Shown here one piece after another: positions 17,409 to 24,252 of a stretch of DNA of 64,000 nt. How positions within the stretch are numbered: position 1 is the stretch's first letter; each line of letters opens with the position of its first letter. Under the pieces are notes generated by a model that made no database searches, had not been told where the DNA came from, and worked only from the letters and a program-made list of their open reading frames with translations. The stretch is from Nitrosopumilaceae archaeon. GTDB taxonomy: Archaea > Thermoproteota > Nitrososphaeria > Nitrososphaerales > Nitrosopumilaceae. The stretch is taken from the NCBI GenBank assembly GCA_022823825.1, contig JAJEHG010000045.1:23721-87720 (forward strand). The letters are read 5' to 3'. Position numbers and translations under genes: made by a program.

Positions 17409-18104
17409 TCATCTGCCCATGTGCGAATCATATTTTTCCCTTAAATCGTCGTCGGACAGCACCTCGTACGCCTTGTTGATCTCCGCCATTGTAATGTCGG
17501 GATCGGGCGCGTCGCCGCCGACGTCCTTTTTGGCACTCTTCTGCCCCGCCTTGTCCGGATGGGCCTCCTTTGCCAGCCTCCTGAACGCCTCCTTTATCTC
17601 GGGCTTGGTCGCGTCGCGGCTGACGCCCAGAACCCCGTAATAGTCGGGGAGTCGGCCGCCACTTGCCTCCTCGTAGAACTCCCTTGCGGCATCCTGCCGG
17701 CCCTTCTTCCTTGTCCCCACCTCCTCGTAGTCGTCTGTCCAGGACGAATGGTATTTCTCATACGTGCGCTCCCTTTTCGAGGCATACTCCTCTGAGTTGT
17801 CATAGTCGTTTCTTCTTCGCAGGATTGTGTCCCTTGCAAGAAACAGAAAGATCCCGATCACCGCGACGGCAAACCCTGCAAGTACTACAGCAGTCTCCTC
17901 GTCTGACACCTCCAGCTCCATGTCGAGCCCCCGGTCCTGCGCGTATGCGTGCTGCTGCAGCGGGAACGGCGCCAGCGCAGTGGCGTGGCCGGGCTCCGTT
18001 TCCAGCCCTAATGATGGCTGCGGTGCCGCCCCCGCAGACGCCGCTACGGCCAGCGCCAGGATCACTGCCGCAAACCCGGCATGCTCCAAAATCCCGTACG
18101 ACAC
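17409..18104 (-). CDS. Membrane-anchored J-domain (DnaJ-like) protein
   Basis: A hydrophobic N-terminal signal or anchor (residues 8-28) is followed by an extracytoplasmic Ala/Pro/Gln-rich stretch and a second membrane segment (VLAGFAVAVIGIFLFLARD, near 75-95). A cytoplasmic linker leads to a C-terminal J domain (about 150-230) with YYGVLGVSRDATKPEIKEAF and the essential HPD tripeptide in AKEAHPDKAG. It would recruit and stimulate an Hsp70 (DnaK) at the membrane. The zinc-finger and substrate-binding regions of true DnaJ are absent. The GTG start lies about 24 nt after a TATA-like ATAAATAATC that overlaps the end of the upstream Lrp gene. No dnaK lies nearby. Confidence 0.85.
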   Translation of the reverse strand: MSYGILEHAGFAAVILALAVAASAGAAPQPSLGLETEPGHATALAPFPLQQHAYAQDRGLDMELEVSDEETAVVLAGFAVAVIGIFLFLARDTILRRRNDYDNSEEYASKRERTYEKYHSSWTDDYEEVGTRKKGRQDAAREFYEEASGGRLPDYYGVLGVSRDATKPEIKEAFRRLAKEAHPDKAGQKSAKKDVGGDAPDPDITMAEINKAYEVLSDDDLREKYDSHMGR

Positions 18105-18137
18105 GGGCGGGATACGCTTCGTGATTATTTATGCCAT

Positions 18138-18632
18138 TCACATCAGCCGAAAGTCCTCTTTTATCGTGTTCAGCACCACGCGGGTTATTGTGCTCTCCAG
18201 ATGCTCTATGCCTTCCAGGTCCTTGACAAACGCGCTCAGCTCCGACCTCGACTTGAATTTCGCAATTACGAGCAAGTCGGTTGCGCCCGTCACGTCGTAT
18301 ATGGCGCAGACGTTCTCATACTTGGATATCGACTCCTCGACGTGGCTGAGCTCGGTATTTTTTGCGGCAATCTCTATGATTGCAACCAGCCCGTATCCAG
18401 CCTTTTCGTGGTCTATGTTGGCGTGGTATCCCCGTATGACTCCTGTTTTCTCAAGCCGCCTTATCCTGCTCAGCACCGTTACGGTCGACAGCCCTACGGC
18501 AAAGGACAGCTGGCGTGCGGAGCGCCTGGCGTCACTCATGAGGTTCTTTATTATGAGCTCGTCCTTGTCGTCGTATTTTTCGTGTCTCTGCACCTCTTCG
18601 GGGGATTCTGCAGGTTTGGTCACAAATAGCAT
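18138..18632 (-). CDS. Lrp/AsnC-family transcriptional regulator
   Basis: A 164-residue protein with an N-terminal helix-turn-helix (about residues 22-70; DELIIKNLMSDARRSARQLS, then STVTVLSRIRRLEKTGVIRG) and a C-terminal RAM/effector domain (VCAIYDVTGATDLLVIAKFK). Members bind DNA as dimers or octamers and respond to amino acids. A TATA-like GTTATAAGG lies about 20-25 nt before the ATG, within a TTGAAAATAAAGT-type A/T-rich patch that could also be an autoregulatory operator. The membrane J-domain gene follows on the same strand 33 bases downstream, with its own TATA-like box. Confidence 0.88.
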   Translation of the reverse strand: MLFVTKPAESPEEVQRHEKYDDKDELIIKNLMSDARRSARQLSFAVGLSTVTVLSRIRRLEKTGVIRGYHANIDHEKAGYGLVAIIEIAAKNTELSHVEESISKYENVCAIYDVTGATDLLVIAKFKSRSELSAFVKDLEGIEHLESTITRVVLNTIKEDFRLM

Positions 18633-18691
18633 GTGCAGAAATTCCTTATAACTTTATTTGAAAATCTCGCTTGGCACGCGCACGCTTGCGT

Positions 18692-18703
18692 GGGGGGGGG
18701 GGG
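18692..18703 (+). repeat. Homopolymer tract, 12 G
   Basis: An uninterrupted run of twelve G between the lrp promoter and the first TPR gene. It is one of several long G/C or A runs confined to intergenic DNA in this window. Confidence 0.8.
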
Positions 18704-18887
18704 TGCCGCGCTTCTGCAGGAGCGCCACATGGCAGGAACCGGCACTTTCGCGGCCCTAGCGCTGCCATGTGATCCCTTCAAATGTGACTGCGGCCGGAGT
18801 AACCACACCAAAGGACGCCGCGCTGCGCGCTTGGGCGTCCTGCCGACCACGTTAAACGGTTTTTAATACGCGCGTCGTCACATACGC

Positions 18888-19121
18888 ATGCCCGGGACTG
18901 AAAAGGATGGCCTTGCTGCGAAGGGCGACGCGCTCATGCAGGCGGGCATGTTTGAGGAGGCGCTGGCCCTGTTTGAGGAGGCCCTGAAACTGGACGGCGG
19001 GGATCCGGACCTGTGGAACCGCGCAGGCGTGGCCCTCCGGAGCCTCGGCAGGTACGCCGAGTCTGTAGAATACTTTGAGCGGTCGCTCCGGATAGATCCG
19101 CGCGACCGCGACTCTTCATGA
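18888..19121 (+). CDS. Small TPR protein
   Basis: A 77-residue protein with about two tetratricopeptide repeats: AKGDALMQAGMFEEALALFE, and WNRAGVALRSLGRYAESVEY followed by FERSLRIDPRD. TPRs form helical scaffolds for protein contacts. A TATA-like TTTTTAATACG (about 18859-18869) lies 25 nt before the ATG. The next gene is also a TPR protein with its own TATA-like box. The pair is therefore adjacent but separately transcribed rather than one frameshifted gene. Confidence 0.72.
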   Translation: MPGTEKDGLAAKGDALMQAGMFEEALALFEEALKLDGGDPDLWNRAGVALRSLGRYAESVEYFERSLRIDPRDRDSS

Positions 19122-19203
19122 TCTGCGCGCGCATCGACCCTTCACTCCCGTCGCCGGGACGTGCGATCAAAGCTCGTATATTCGATGCGCTGCAACGTAC
19201 TGC

Positions 19204-19698
19204 ATGGATTCAGCCGCGGAGAAACTGATCCGTGACGCCTCGTATATGATAGAGGATGAGAATCTTTATGGCGCACTGAGGCTGCTTGACGCTCTGCTAA
19301 AACAGGATCCGCGCAACGTCAACGCGCTGCTCAACAAGGGGGCAATCCTTCAGAATCTGGGCCACATGAGGCGCGCAGTCGCATGCTACGACAGGGCGCT
19401 GCGCGCCGAGCCTGGCAATCCCGACGCCCTGCTCAACAAAGGCTCCGCCCTGCATGCCGAAGGCGACTACAAGGACGCGATAGCATGCTATGATATCCTG
19501 TTGCGTGGCGGCAGGGCGTCCCCGCCTGCCCTTCTCTACAAGGGCCTGTCGCTTGCCGAGCTGGGCGCGCTGGAGGACGCAATACGGCATTTTGACGGGG
19601 CGCTAGACGGCGACCCGGAACTGGAACTTGCCCGGATATCCCGCGACATGGCCCTGAATATGCTTGATGAAAAGACAAGTCCGCGCGGCGCGCCGTGA
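19204..19698 (+). CDS. TPR protein
   Basis: A 164-residue protein with about four TPR-like units, for example YGALRLLDALLKQDPRNVNA, LLNKGAILQNLGHMRRAVAC and LLNKGSALHAEGDYKDAIAC. It is soluble with no added catalytic domain, so an adaptor role is likely. The TATA-like CGTATATTCG (19174-19183) sits about 25 nt before the ATG. It probably shares ancestry with the 77-residue TPR protein just upstream. Confidence 0.78.
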   Translation: MDSAAEKLIRDASYMIEDENLYGALRLLDALLKQDPRNVNALLNKGAILQNLGHMRRAVACYDRALRAEPGNPDALLNKGSALHAEGDYKDAIACYDILLRGGRASPPALLYKGLSLAELGALEDAIRHFDGALDGDPELELARISRDMALNMLDEKTSPRGAP

Positions 19699-19796
19699 GG
19701 CATGACGCGTATCTGCCGCATTGGCCGCTGCACCCCCTCTCCACTTCCCTTCCTCCCAAACGCCCGCCCTGCGTCTCGGGGGGCGCCCCTGCGTCA

Positions 19797-19973
19797 CTAG
19801 AACACTGAAACGTCGCCAGGCGCGGGGCTTCTCTTGCTTGAAGCCTGATCATTTTCCCCGTACTCTTTTTTGTGCGCCTGGAGCTGATGCCCTCTGAGGC
19901 CGTCTATGTCGTCGAATCCAGCGTGGCACATGTGGCACTTTGGTTTGGACTCGTCTACAATTGGAAGCACCAT
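19797..19973 (-). CDS. Small C2H2 zinc-finger protein
   Basis: Starting at the ATG giving MVLPIVDESKPKC, this 58-residue protein carries one C2H2-type finger (CHMCHAGFDDIDGLRGHQLQ, closing AH): Cys-x2-Cys, 12 residues, then His-x4-His, with the usual Phe and Leu core. The tail is charged. The track ORF adds 41 upstream residues that are basic and unlike a protein start. A TATA-like AAATAATTGG near 20000 lies about 27 nt upstream of the chosen ATG. Single-finger archaeal proteins of this kind may bind DNA or protein; which one is unknown. It diverges from mqnE. Confidence 0.68.
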   Translation of the reverse strand: MVLPIVDESKPKCHMCHAGFDDIDGLRGHQLQAHKKEYGENDQASSKRSPAPGDVSVF

Positions 19974-20098
19974 GTGCAGAAACGACCGCGGTCTCCAATT
20001 ATTTCTTTTGCGAGACGTGAACCGCCGCAGCAGCGGCCGGGGCGTCTTATGCCTGCCTCCGACACGCGGCTTTGCGCGAGAACCTGTGCCTATCAAGG

Positions 20099-20107
20099 CA
20101 TATATTC
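20099..20107 (+). promoter_or_regulatory. TATA-like box of mqnE
   Basis: CATATATTC is centred about 25 nt before the ATG at 20128. It argues against the track start at 19906 and for a leaderless mqnE message. Confidence 0.6.
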
Positions 20108-20127
20108 AGCACGGGGCTCAGGCGCGC

Positions 20128-21225
20128 ATGCCTGAGCAGCTTATGGACTGTCCTGACGCGCTCGTACGCGCGATGTCCGGCGAGGAGATCTCTGCCAAGG
20201 ACGGCATGGACTTGCTGGACATGGAGAACATACACGCTCTCGGGGCGGCCGCAGACTCTGCAAGGAGGCGGCTTGCCGGAGACGACGTCTCGTTCGTCGC
20301 GTCGTACTACATGAACTACACCAACGTGTGCGCCGCCAGCTGCCAGATGTGCGCGTTCTACCGCAAGGACGGCGCCGATGACGCGTACACGCTTGCCCCC
20401 GGAGAGATTGAAAAGCGCGTCGGCATTGCAAAGCAGATGGGCGCAACTGAGGTGCACATAGTGGGCGGGTTTCATCCCAGCCTGCCGCTAGAGTATTACG
20501 AGGACATGGTAAGGACCATAAAGGAAAGGCACCCGGAGATGAACGTAAAGGCGCTCACCGCGGCCGAGATCTTTTACCTCTCAAAGCTTACGAAGAACTC
20601 TACTGGCGAGATACTCTCCCGGCTGAAGGACGCGGGGCTTGACTCGATGCCCGGCGGGGGCGCCGAGCTGTTTCACCCCGACGTGCGGCGCAAGATAGTG
20701 CGCGGCAAGTGCACCGGGCAGGAGTGGCTCGACGTGATCGAGCAGGCGCACGGGATGGGCATCAAGAGCAACGTTACTATGCTGTACGGCCACATTGAGA
20801 GGCCGGAGCACGTGATAGACCACCTGGTAAAGATACGCGACCTTCAGAAAAGGACGGGCGGGTTTCTGACCCTCATACCCCTAAAGTTCAGCCTGGAGAA
20901 CACGGAGCTGGAGCAGGACGGACTGGTCCGGCACGAGTGCTCGTCGCTGTACGACATGCGGATAATCGCCATATCCCGGCTGATGCTTGCGGGAGTCCTC
21001 GACAACATATCGGTATACTGGGTCGCGTACGGCAAAAAGCTGGCCCAGGTCGCCTTGTGCAACGGCGGAAACGACCTTGTGGGCACCGCGTTCTCCGAGG
21101 AGATATACAGGGCGGCCGGCAGGCCCACGTCCTCGTCGCTTGACGATCTGGCCGAGATGGCGCGAGAGATAGGGCGGAGCCCCGTGCAGAGAAACACCCA
21201 TTTCGGGGCTATACGCCGGCTCTGA
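20128..21225 (+). CDS. mqnE: Aminofutalosine synthase MqnE (radical SAM)
   Basis: A radical SAM enzyme that joins a chorismate-derived enolpyruvyl benzoate to SAM in the futalosine route to menaquinone. The cluster motif is MNYTNVCAASCQMCAFYRK (CxxxCxxC). The features HIVGGFHPSLPLEYYEDMV, KALTAAEIFYLSKLT, DSMPGGGAELF, TMLYGHIERPEHVIDHLV and TLIPLKFSLENTELE fit MqnE better than MqnC or CofH. The length from the chosen ATG is 365 residues, normal for the family. The N-terminal 74 residues of the track ORF are excluded because of the TATA-like box. MqnD lies 0.9 kb downstream on the other strand. CofH remains the main alternative. Confidence 0.82.
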   Translation: MPEQLMDCPDALVRAMSGEEISAKDGMDLLDMENIHALGAAADSARRRLAGDDVSFVASYYMNYTNVCAASCQMCAFYRKDGADDAYTLAPGEIEKRVGIAKQMGATEVHIVGGFHPSLPLEYYEDMVRTIKERHPEMNVKALTAAEIFYLSKLTKNSTGEILSRLKDAGLDSMPGGGAELFHPDVRRKIVRGKCTGQEWLDVIEQAHGMGIKSNVTMLYGHIERPEHVIDHLVKIRDLQKRTGGFLTLIPLKFSLENTELEQDGLVRHECSSLYDMRIIAISRLMLAGVLDNISVYWVAYGKKLAQVALCNGGNDLVGTAFSEEIYRAAGRPTSSSLDDLAEMAREIGRSPVQRNTHFGAIRRL

Positions 21226-21309
21226 GAACCCGTCTGGGATGCTTTTGCAGTGCCGCCGCCTTTGCGGTTGACTGCTGCCCTCCCCGTGGGCTTGCGCGTC
21301 CCTCTGGCT

Positions 21310-21627
21310 CTACTCGGGGGGCGCCGACATGTGTCTTTTGACCGACTCGATCTTCTGGCGCATCGTAGTGTCGCGGTCGCGCCTTGAATCCACCTTTATC
21401 ACGACGCCGACTCTGCCAACGCCCAAGTTGTGGACGGTATCCGTCATGCGCATGACTGCCTCGTATATTGCATTCATGTCGGCCGACTCCAGCACGGTGC
21501 CCATCGGGTTGAGCTGGTACTTGACGCCTCCGATGCCCTGTATGGATTCTATGGCCTTTGCAATGTAAAAGCTGGCGCTGGTGGTCTTGGTGGCCATTGG
21601 GTATACGCTGACCTCTGCATGAATCAC
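21310..21627 (-). CDS. MTH1187-family thiamine-binding-type protein
   Basis: A 105-residue protein with the family pattern: IHAEVSVYPMATKTTSASFY, then VKYQLNPMGTVLESADMNAI and VGRVGVVIKVDSRRD at the end of the core. The family (DUF77/Thiamine_BP) folds as a ferredoxin-like unit that assembles into tetramers; thiamine or related ligands have been proposed. The GTG start gives MIHAEVSVYP, the usual N-terminus, and lies 27 nt after a TATA-like ATTTTAATC (about 21650-21656). The 45 extra residues of the track ORF are rejected. Confidence 0.82.
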   Translation of the reverse strand: MIHAEVSVYPMATKTTSASFYIAKAIESIQGIGGVKYQLNPMGTVLESADMNAIYEAVMRMTDTVHNLGVGRVGVVIKVDSRRDRDTTMRQKIESVKRHMSAPPE

Positions 21628-21718
21628 ACGGCCCGTGCGCGGCGGGGTGATTAAAATCTGGTGCGCGGGTACCGTCGCGTGCAGGGTCGCTGCCACTCCC
21701 CTCCACCCTACACGACAC

Positions 21719-21985
21719 TCACTGGATCTTGCTTCCCTTTTTTCTCCTCTTGATGGCCCCAAAGCTTATGAGCACAAGCATGAACCCGACTGCAATCAGT
21801 ATTCCGGACAGTATGCTATAGTCCTGCAGTTCCTGCTGCGCAATCAAGAGCTCCAGCGCCTCCTCCTCCGTCATTCCGGACTGCCCCGCCGGCATCGACG
21901 AGCTGAACAGGGCGGATAGCGCGATTCCAACTGCAAGCATGGCCACACCCCCAGCAAGTATCCTCTTGTCAACGAGCCACGCCAT
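21719..21985 (-). CDS. Small two-span membrane protein
   Basis: An 88-residue protein. Membrane segment 1 is LAGGVAMLAVGIALSALF and segment 2 is ILSGILIAVGFMLVLISFGA. A short acidic Gln/Glu-rich loop lies between them (MTEEEALELLIAQQELQD), and the tail is basic (IKRRKKGSK). The start was chosen because TTATATTTCC (about 22008-22017) lies near -27. No known family is recognised. Confidence 0.68.
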   Translation of the reverse strand: MAWLVDKRILAGGVAMLAVGIALSALFSSSMPAGQSGMTEEEALELLIAQQELQDYSILSGILIAVGFMLVLISFGAIKRRKKGSKIQ

Positions 21986-22133
21986 GATGTGTATGTGCAG
22001 TCTTGGAAATATAATGTTAGCCTGGCTGCCTGCAGGTCCTTGCGCTGCCTGACGCCGGTGCGGCAGGTGCAATGGCGCAACCCTTCACTGCTACAGCGCC
22101 CGCCTGCCGGGTGCGCGCCTACCCCTGGCGCCT

Positions 22134-22976
22134 TTACTCCTTACGCAGCTTCGGGGCTATGCTGGGACTAAACGGCTTTGGCAGCAGCCCCTTCTGCGAC
22201 GCCATCTCAAACATCGTGTTGATCGCCCTTTCTCCTGCGTCCCCCATGTCTACGGTCCTCTCGTTGACGTACATGCGGACAAACCTCTTGATCATGTCAC
22301 TGGGCTTGCCCCTCGAGTACCTCATGGCGTACTGCATGGCCTCCTCCTCGTTCTCCTTCCCGTAGAGTATCGAATCGTGCAGGTATCTGTCAAATTTCGC
22401 AATAATCTCTGTCCCGATGTCAGCGCGCATCACGTTGACCCCGAGCGGCACCGGCAGTCCGCCCGTGGCCTCGTCCCACCACTTGCCGAGGTCCGCCACC
22501 TTTGTGAGGCCCTCGTCCTTGTATGACAGCTGGGTCTCGTGTATGACGAGGCCGGCGTCGGCCCTGCCCGACCTGACCGCCTCAGGAACGCGGGAAAACT
22601 CCGTCTCCACGTACTCAAACTCCCCTATCGCAAGCTGCAGCAGAAGGAACGCCGACGTCATCTTTCCGGGTATGGCAATCTTGGCACCCCTGAGGCCGTC
22701 CAGGCCAGTCCCGTCCATGGCAGTTACTATTGGGCCGTACCCGAGCCCAAAGCTTCCGCCGCTTCTGAGTATGGTGTATCCCGGAATGTACGCGCACGCG
22801 TGAACCGAGACGGCAGTCACGTCCAGCTGCGGCGAGGCGGCCCTCTTGTTGAGCGCCTCTATGTCCTCCACCACGTGCTCCACGTTGAATCCGGGCGACG
22901 GAACGCCGCCTTCCAGCATCCCGTAAAACATGAACGCGTCGTCCGAATCCGGCGTGTGTCCGACAGTTACCTTCAA
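22134..22976 (-). CDS. mqnD: 1,4-dihydroxy-6-naphthoate synthase MqnD
   Basis: It converts cyclic dehypoxanthinyl futalosine to 1,4-dihydroxy-6-naphthoate. The fold is that of a type II periplasmic binding protein. Visible signatures are VTVGHTPDSDDAFMFYGML at the N-terminus, SVHACAYIPGYTILRSGGSF and ALVIHETQLSY-type (GLVIHETQLSYKDEG) in the middle, and PLGVNVMRADIG. The length (280) is normal. The TTG start has a TATA-like TTTTTATTACG (about 22996-23006) 26 nt upstream. With mqnE nearby, this supports a futalosine-type quinone route. MqnA is a paralogue, but HTPDSDDAFMFYG is typical of MqnD. Confidence 0.85.
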   Translation of the reverse strand: MKVTVGHTPDSDDAFMFYGMLEGGVPSPGFNVEHVVEDIEALNKRAASPQLDVTAVSVHACAYIPGYTILRSGGSFGLGYGPIVTAMDGTGLDGLRGAKIAIPGKMTSAFLLLQLAIGEFEYVETEFSRVPEAVRSGRADAGLVIHETQLSYKDEGLTKVADLGKWWDEATGGLPVPLGVNVMRADIGTEIIAKFDRYLHDSILYGKENEEEAMQYAMRYSRGKPSDMIKRFVRMYVNERTVDMGDAGERAINTMFEMASQKGLLPKPFSPSIAPKLRKE

Positions 22977-23187
22977 TGAATCGCGCGTGCAATGTCGTAA
23001 TAAAAACCAAAATCCCGCAGCATTCGGCCGTGAGTGCGTGTGGACATCTCCGCTTTGGTACCGTACGCCCGTAGTCCGGTGGGGCGCCGTACGCTGGGGG
23101 ATAACGGAAGGAGGGGAGGGAGGGAGGGAGGAGGGAAGAGGAGCACACCGGCGTCACGTATATAGCGCCGCGTGCCATGGGACGTGT

Positions 23188-24186
23188 TTGGACAGCATCG
23201 CCGCGTACAGGAAGGAGATCCGGATGCAGGTGCCACACGTGCAGGAGTATGACCCGTCGCCGATACGGCCCATCCCGGACGGCTCCTTGGACGGCGCGAT
23301 ATTTGCCGGCTGTGGCGACTCGCTTGCGGCCGCGATGCTTGCCGAATACTTTTCGGGCTGGCGCTCAAGGGCGGCGGATCCAAGCGACCTGGCAGAGGGA
23401 CTCGCGCCCGCGTCCCTGCCCCCCGGGCGCAGGGTCCCGTACCTGATATCTGTATCCGGCGAGACTGCCGCCAACGTCAGGGCGGCCGGCGCGTACCGCA
23501 ACGCGGTGGCGGTGACCGCAAACCCGGACAGCAGGCTTGCCGCCCTCACGCCCGGCCGCGTCGTCCCGCTTGACTTTCCCCGCACCGGCGTGTCGACTGC
23601 CGGAAGCATCTCGTTTACGTCAAGCGTCCTTGCGTGCCTCTCCCTTGTGAACCCCGGCGCGCTCCGGACGCTTGCGAGGCGCGCGAGTTCCGTGTTTGAG
23701 AGTGCGGAGCGCGACGCCGCCCAAATCAGGATTCGCGGCTCCCTCTACATACTGGGCGGCGCGATGACGTATCCGCTTGCGATGTATGCCGCGGCAAAGT
23801 TCTACGAGGTCCTCGGATACGACGCCAGGCATGCCCGCACCGAGCAGTTCTCCCACATGGAGGTCTTTTCGGCGCACGAGGGCGACACCGTCATGCTGTT
23901 CGAGGAGCCGCGCGGGCGCATATCGGATCTGGTCTGCTCGCTTGGAAAGGCGGGGCTGCACGCGTTCTGCGTCTCTCCCTCGGACTCGGCGGTTGCCGCA
24001 GGCGGTTGCGACGGCGACAGCGGCAGCGCAGGCAGCGGCCCGTGCACGGATGCCTCGCGCGTGCTGTACTATGCGTTTTTGTCACAACTGCTGACGCTCG
24101 GGATTGCAGACGAGTCGGGCATTGCAGAGTGCCACTATGTATCCGACGCGCGGATGCGGGGGGCAAGCAATGCGGCGATATACTGA
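23188..24186 (+). CDS. SIS-domain sugar-isomerase-like protein
   Basis: A protein of about 332 residues with two Rossmann-like halves typical of phosphosugar isomerases (phosphoglucose/phosphomannose isomerase or GlmS isomerase type). The first SIS unit has GAIFAGCGDSLAAAMLAEYF and VPYLISVSGETAANVRAAGA. The second has RGSLYILGGAMTYPLAMYAA and HARTEQFSHMEVFSAHEGD. A Gly/Ser/Asp-rich insert (AAGGCDGDSGSAGSGPC) sits in the second half. The start is uncertain. A TATA-like CGTATATAGC (about 23156-23165) points to the TTG at 23188, while the first plausible ATG is 23224. The track start at 22930 crosses the mqnD promoter and is rejected. Substrate not predictable. Confidence 0.72.
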   Translation: MDSIAAYRKEIRMQVPHVQEYDPSPIRPIPDGSLDGAIFAGCGDSLAAAMLAEYFSGWRSRAADPSDLAEGLAPASLPPGRRVPYLISVSGETAANVRAAGAYRNAVAVTANPDSRLAALTPGRVVPLDFPRTGVSTAGSISFTSSVLACLSLVNPGALRTLARRASSVFESAERDAAQIRIRGSLYILGGAMTYPLAMYAAAKFYEVLGYDARHARTEQFSHMEVFSAHEGDTVMLFEEPRGRISDLVCSLGKAGLHAFCVSPSDSAVAAGGCDGDSGSAGSGPCTDASRVLYYAFLSQLLTLGIADESGIAECHYVSDARMRGASNAAIY

Positions 24187-24223
24187 CGGCGCCGCGCTCT
24201 TGACCGCATCTTCCAAGCCAAGG

Positions 24224-24230
24224 TTTAATA
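24224..24230 (+). promoter_or_regulatory. TATA-like box of the EF-2 gene
   Basis: TTTAATA is centred 26 nt before the ATG that gives MVKFKSTGEV. It places the EF-2 start at 24253 rather than the upstream TTG/ATG codons and implies a leaderless message. Confidence 0.65.
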
Positions 24231-24252
24231 GATGATCTCAGAGCGTCCGGCT

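Noticed and set aside
19906-20127. Upstream 74 codons of the mqnE ORF
   Set aside because: A TATA-like box lies inside this stretch, it overlaps the divergent zinc-finger gene, and the family N-terminus begins near MPEQLMDCPDAL.
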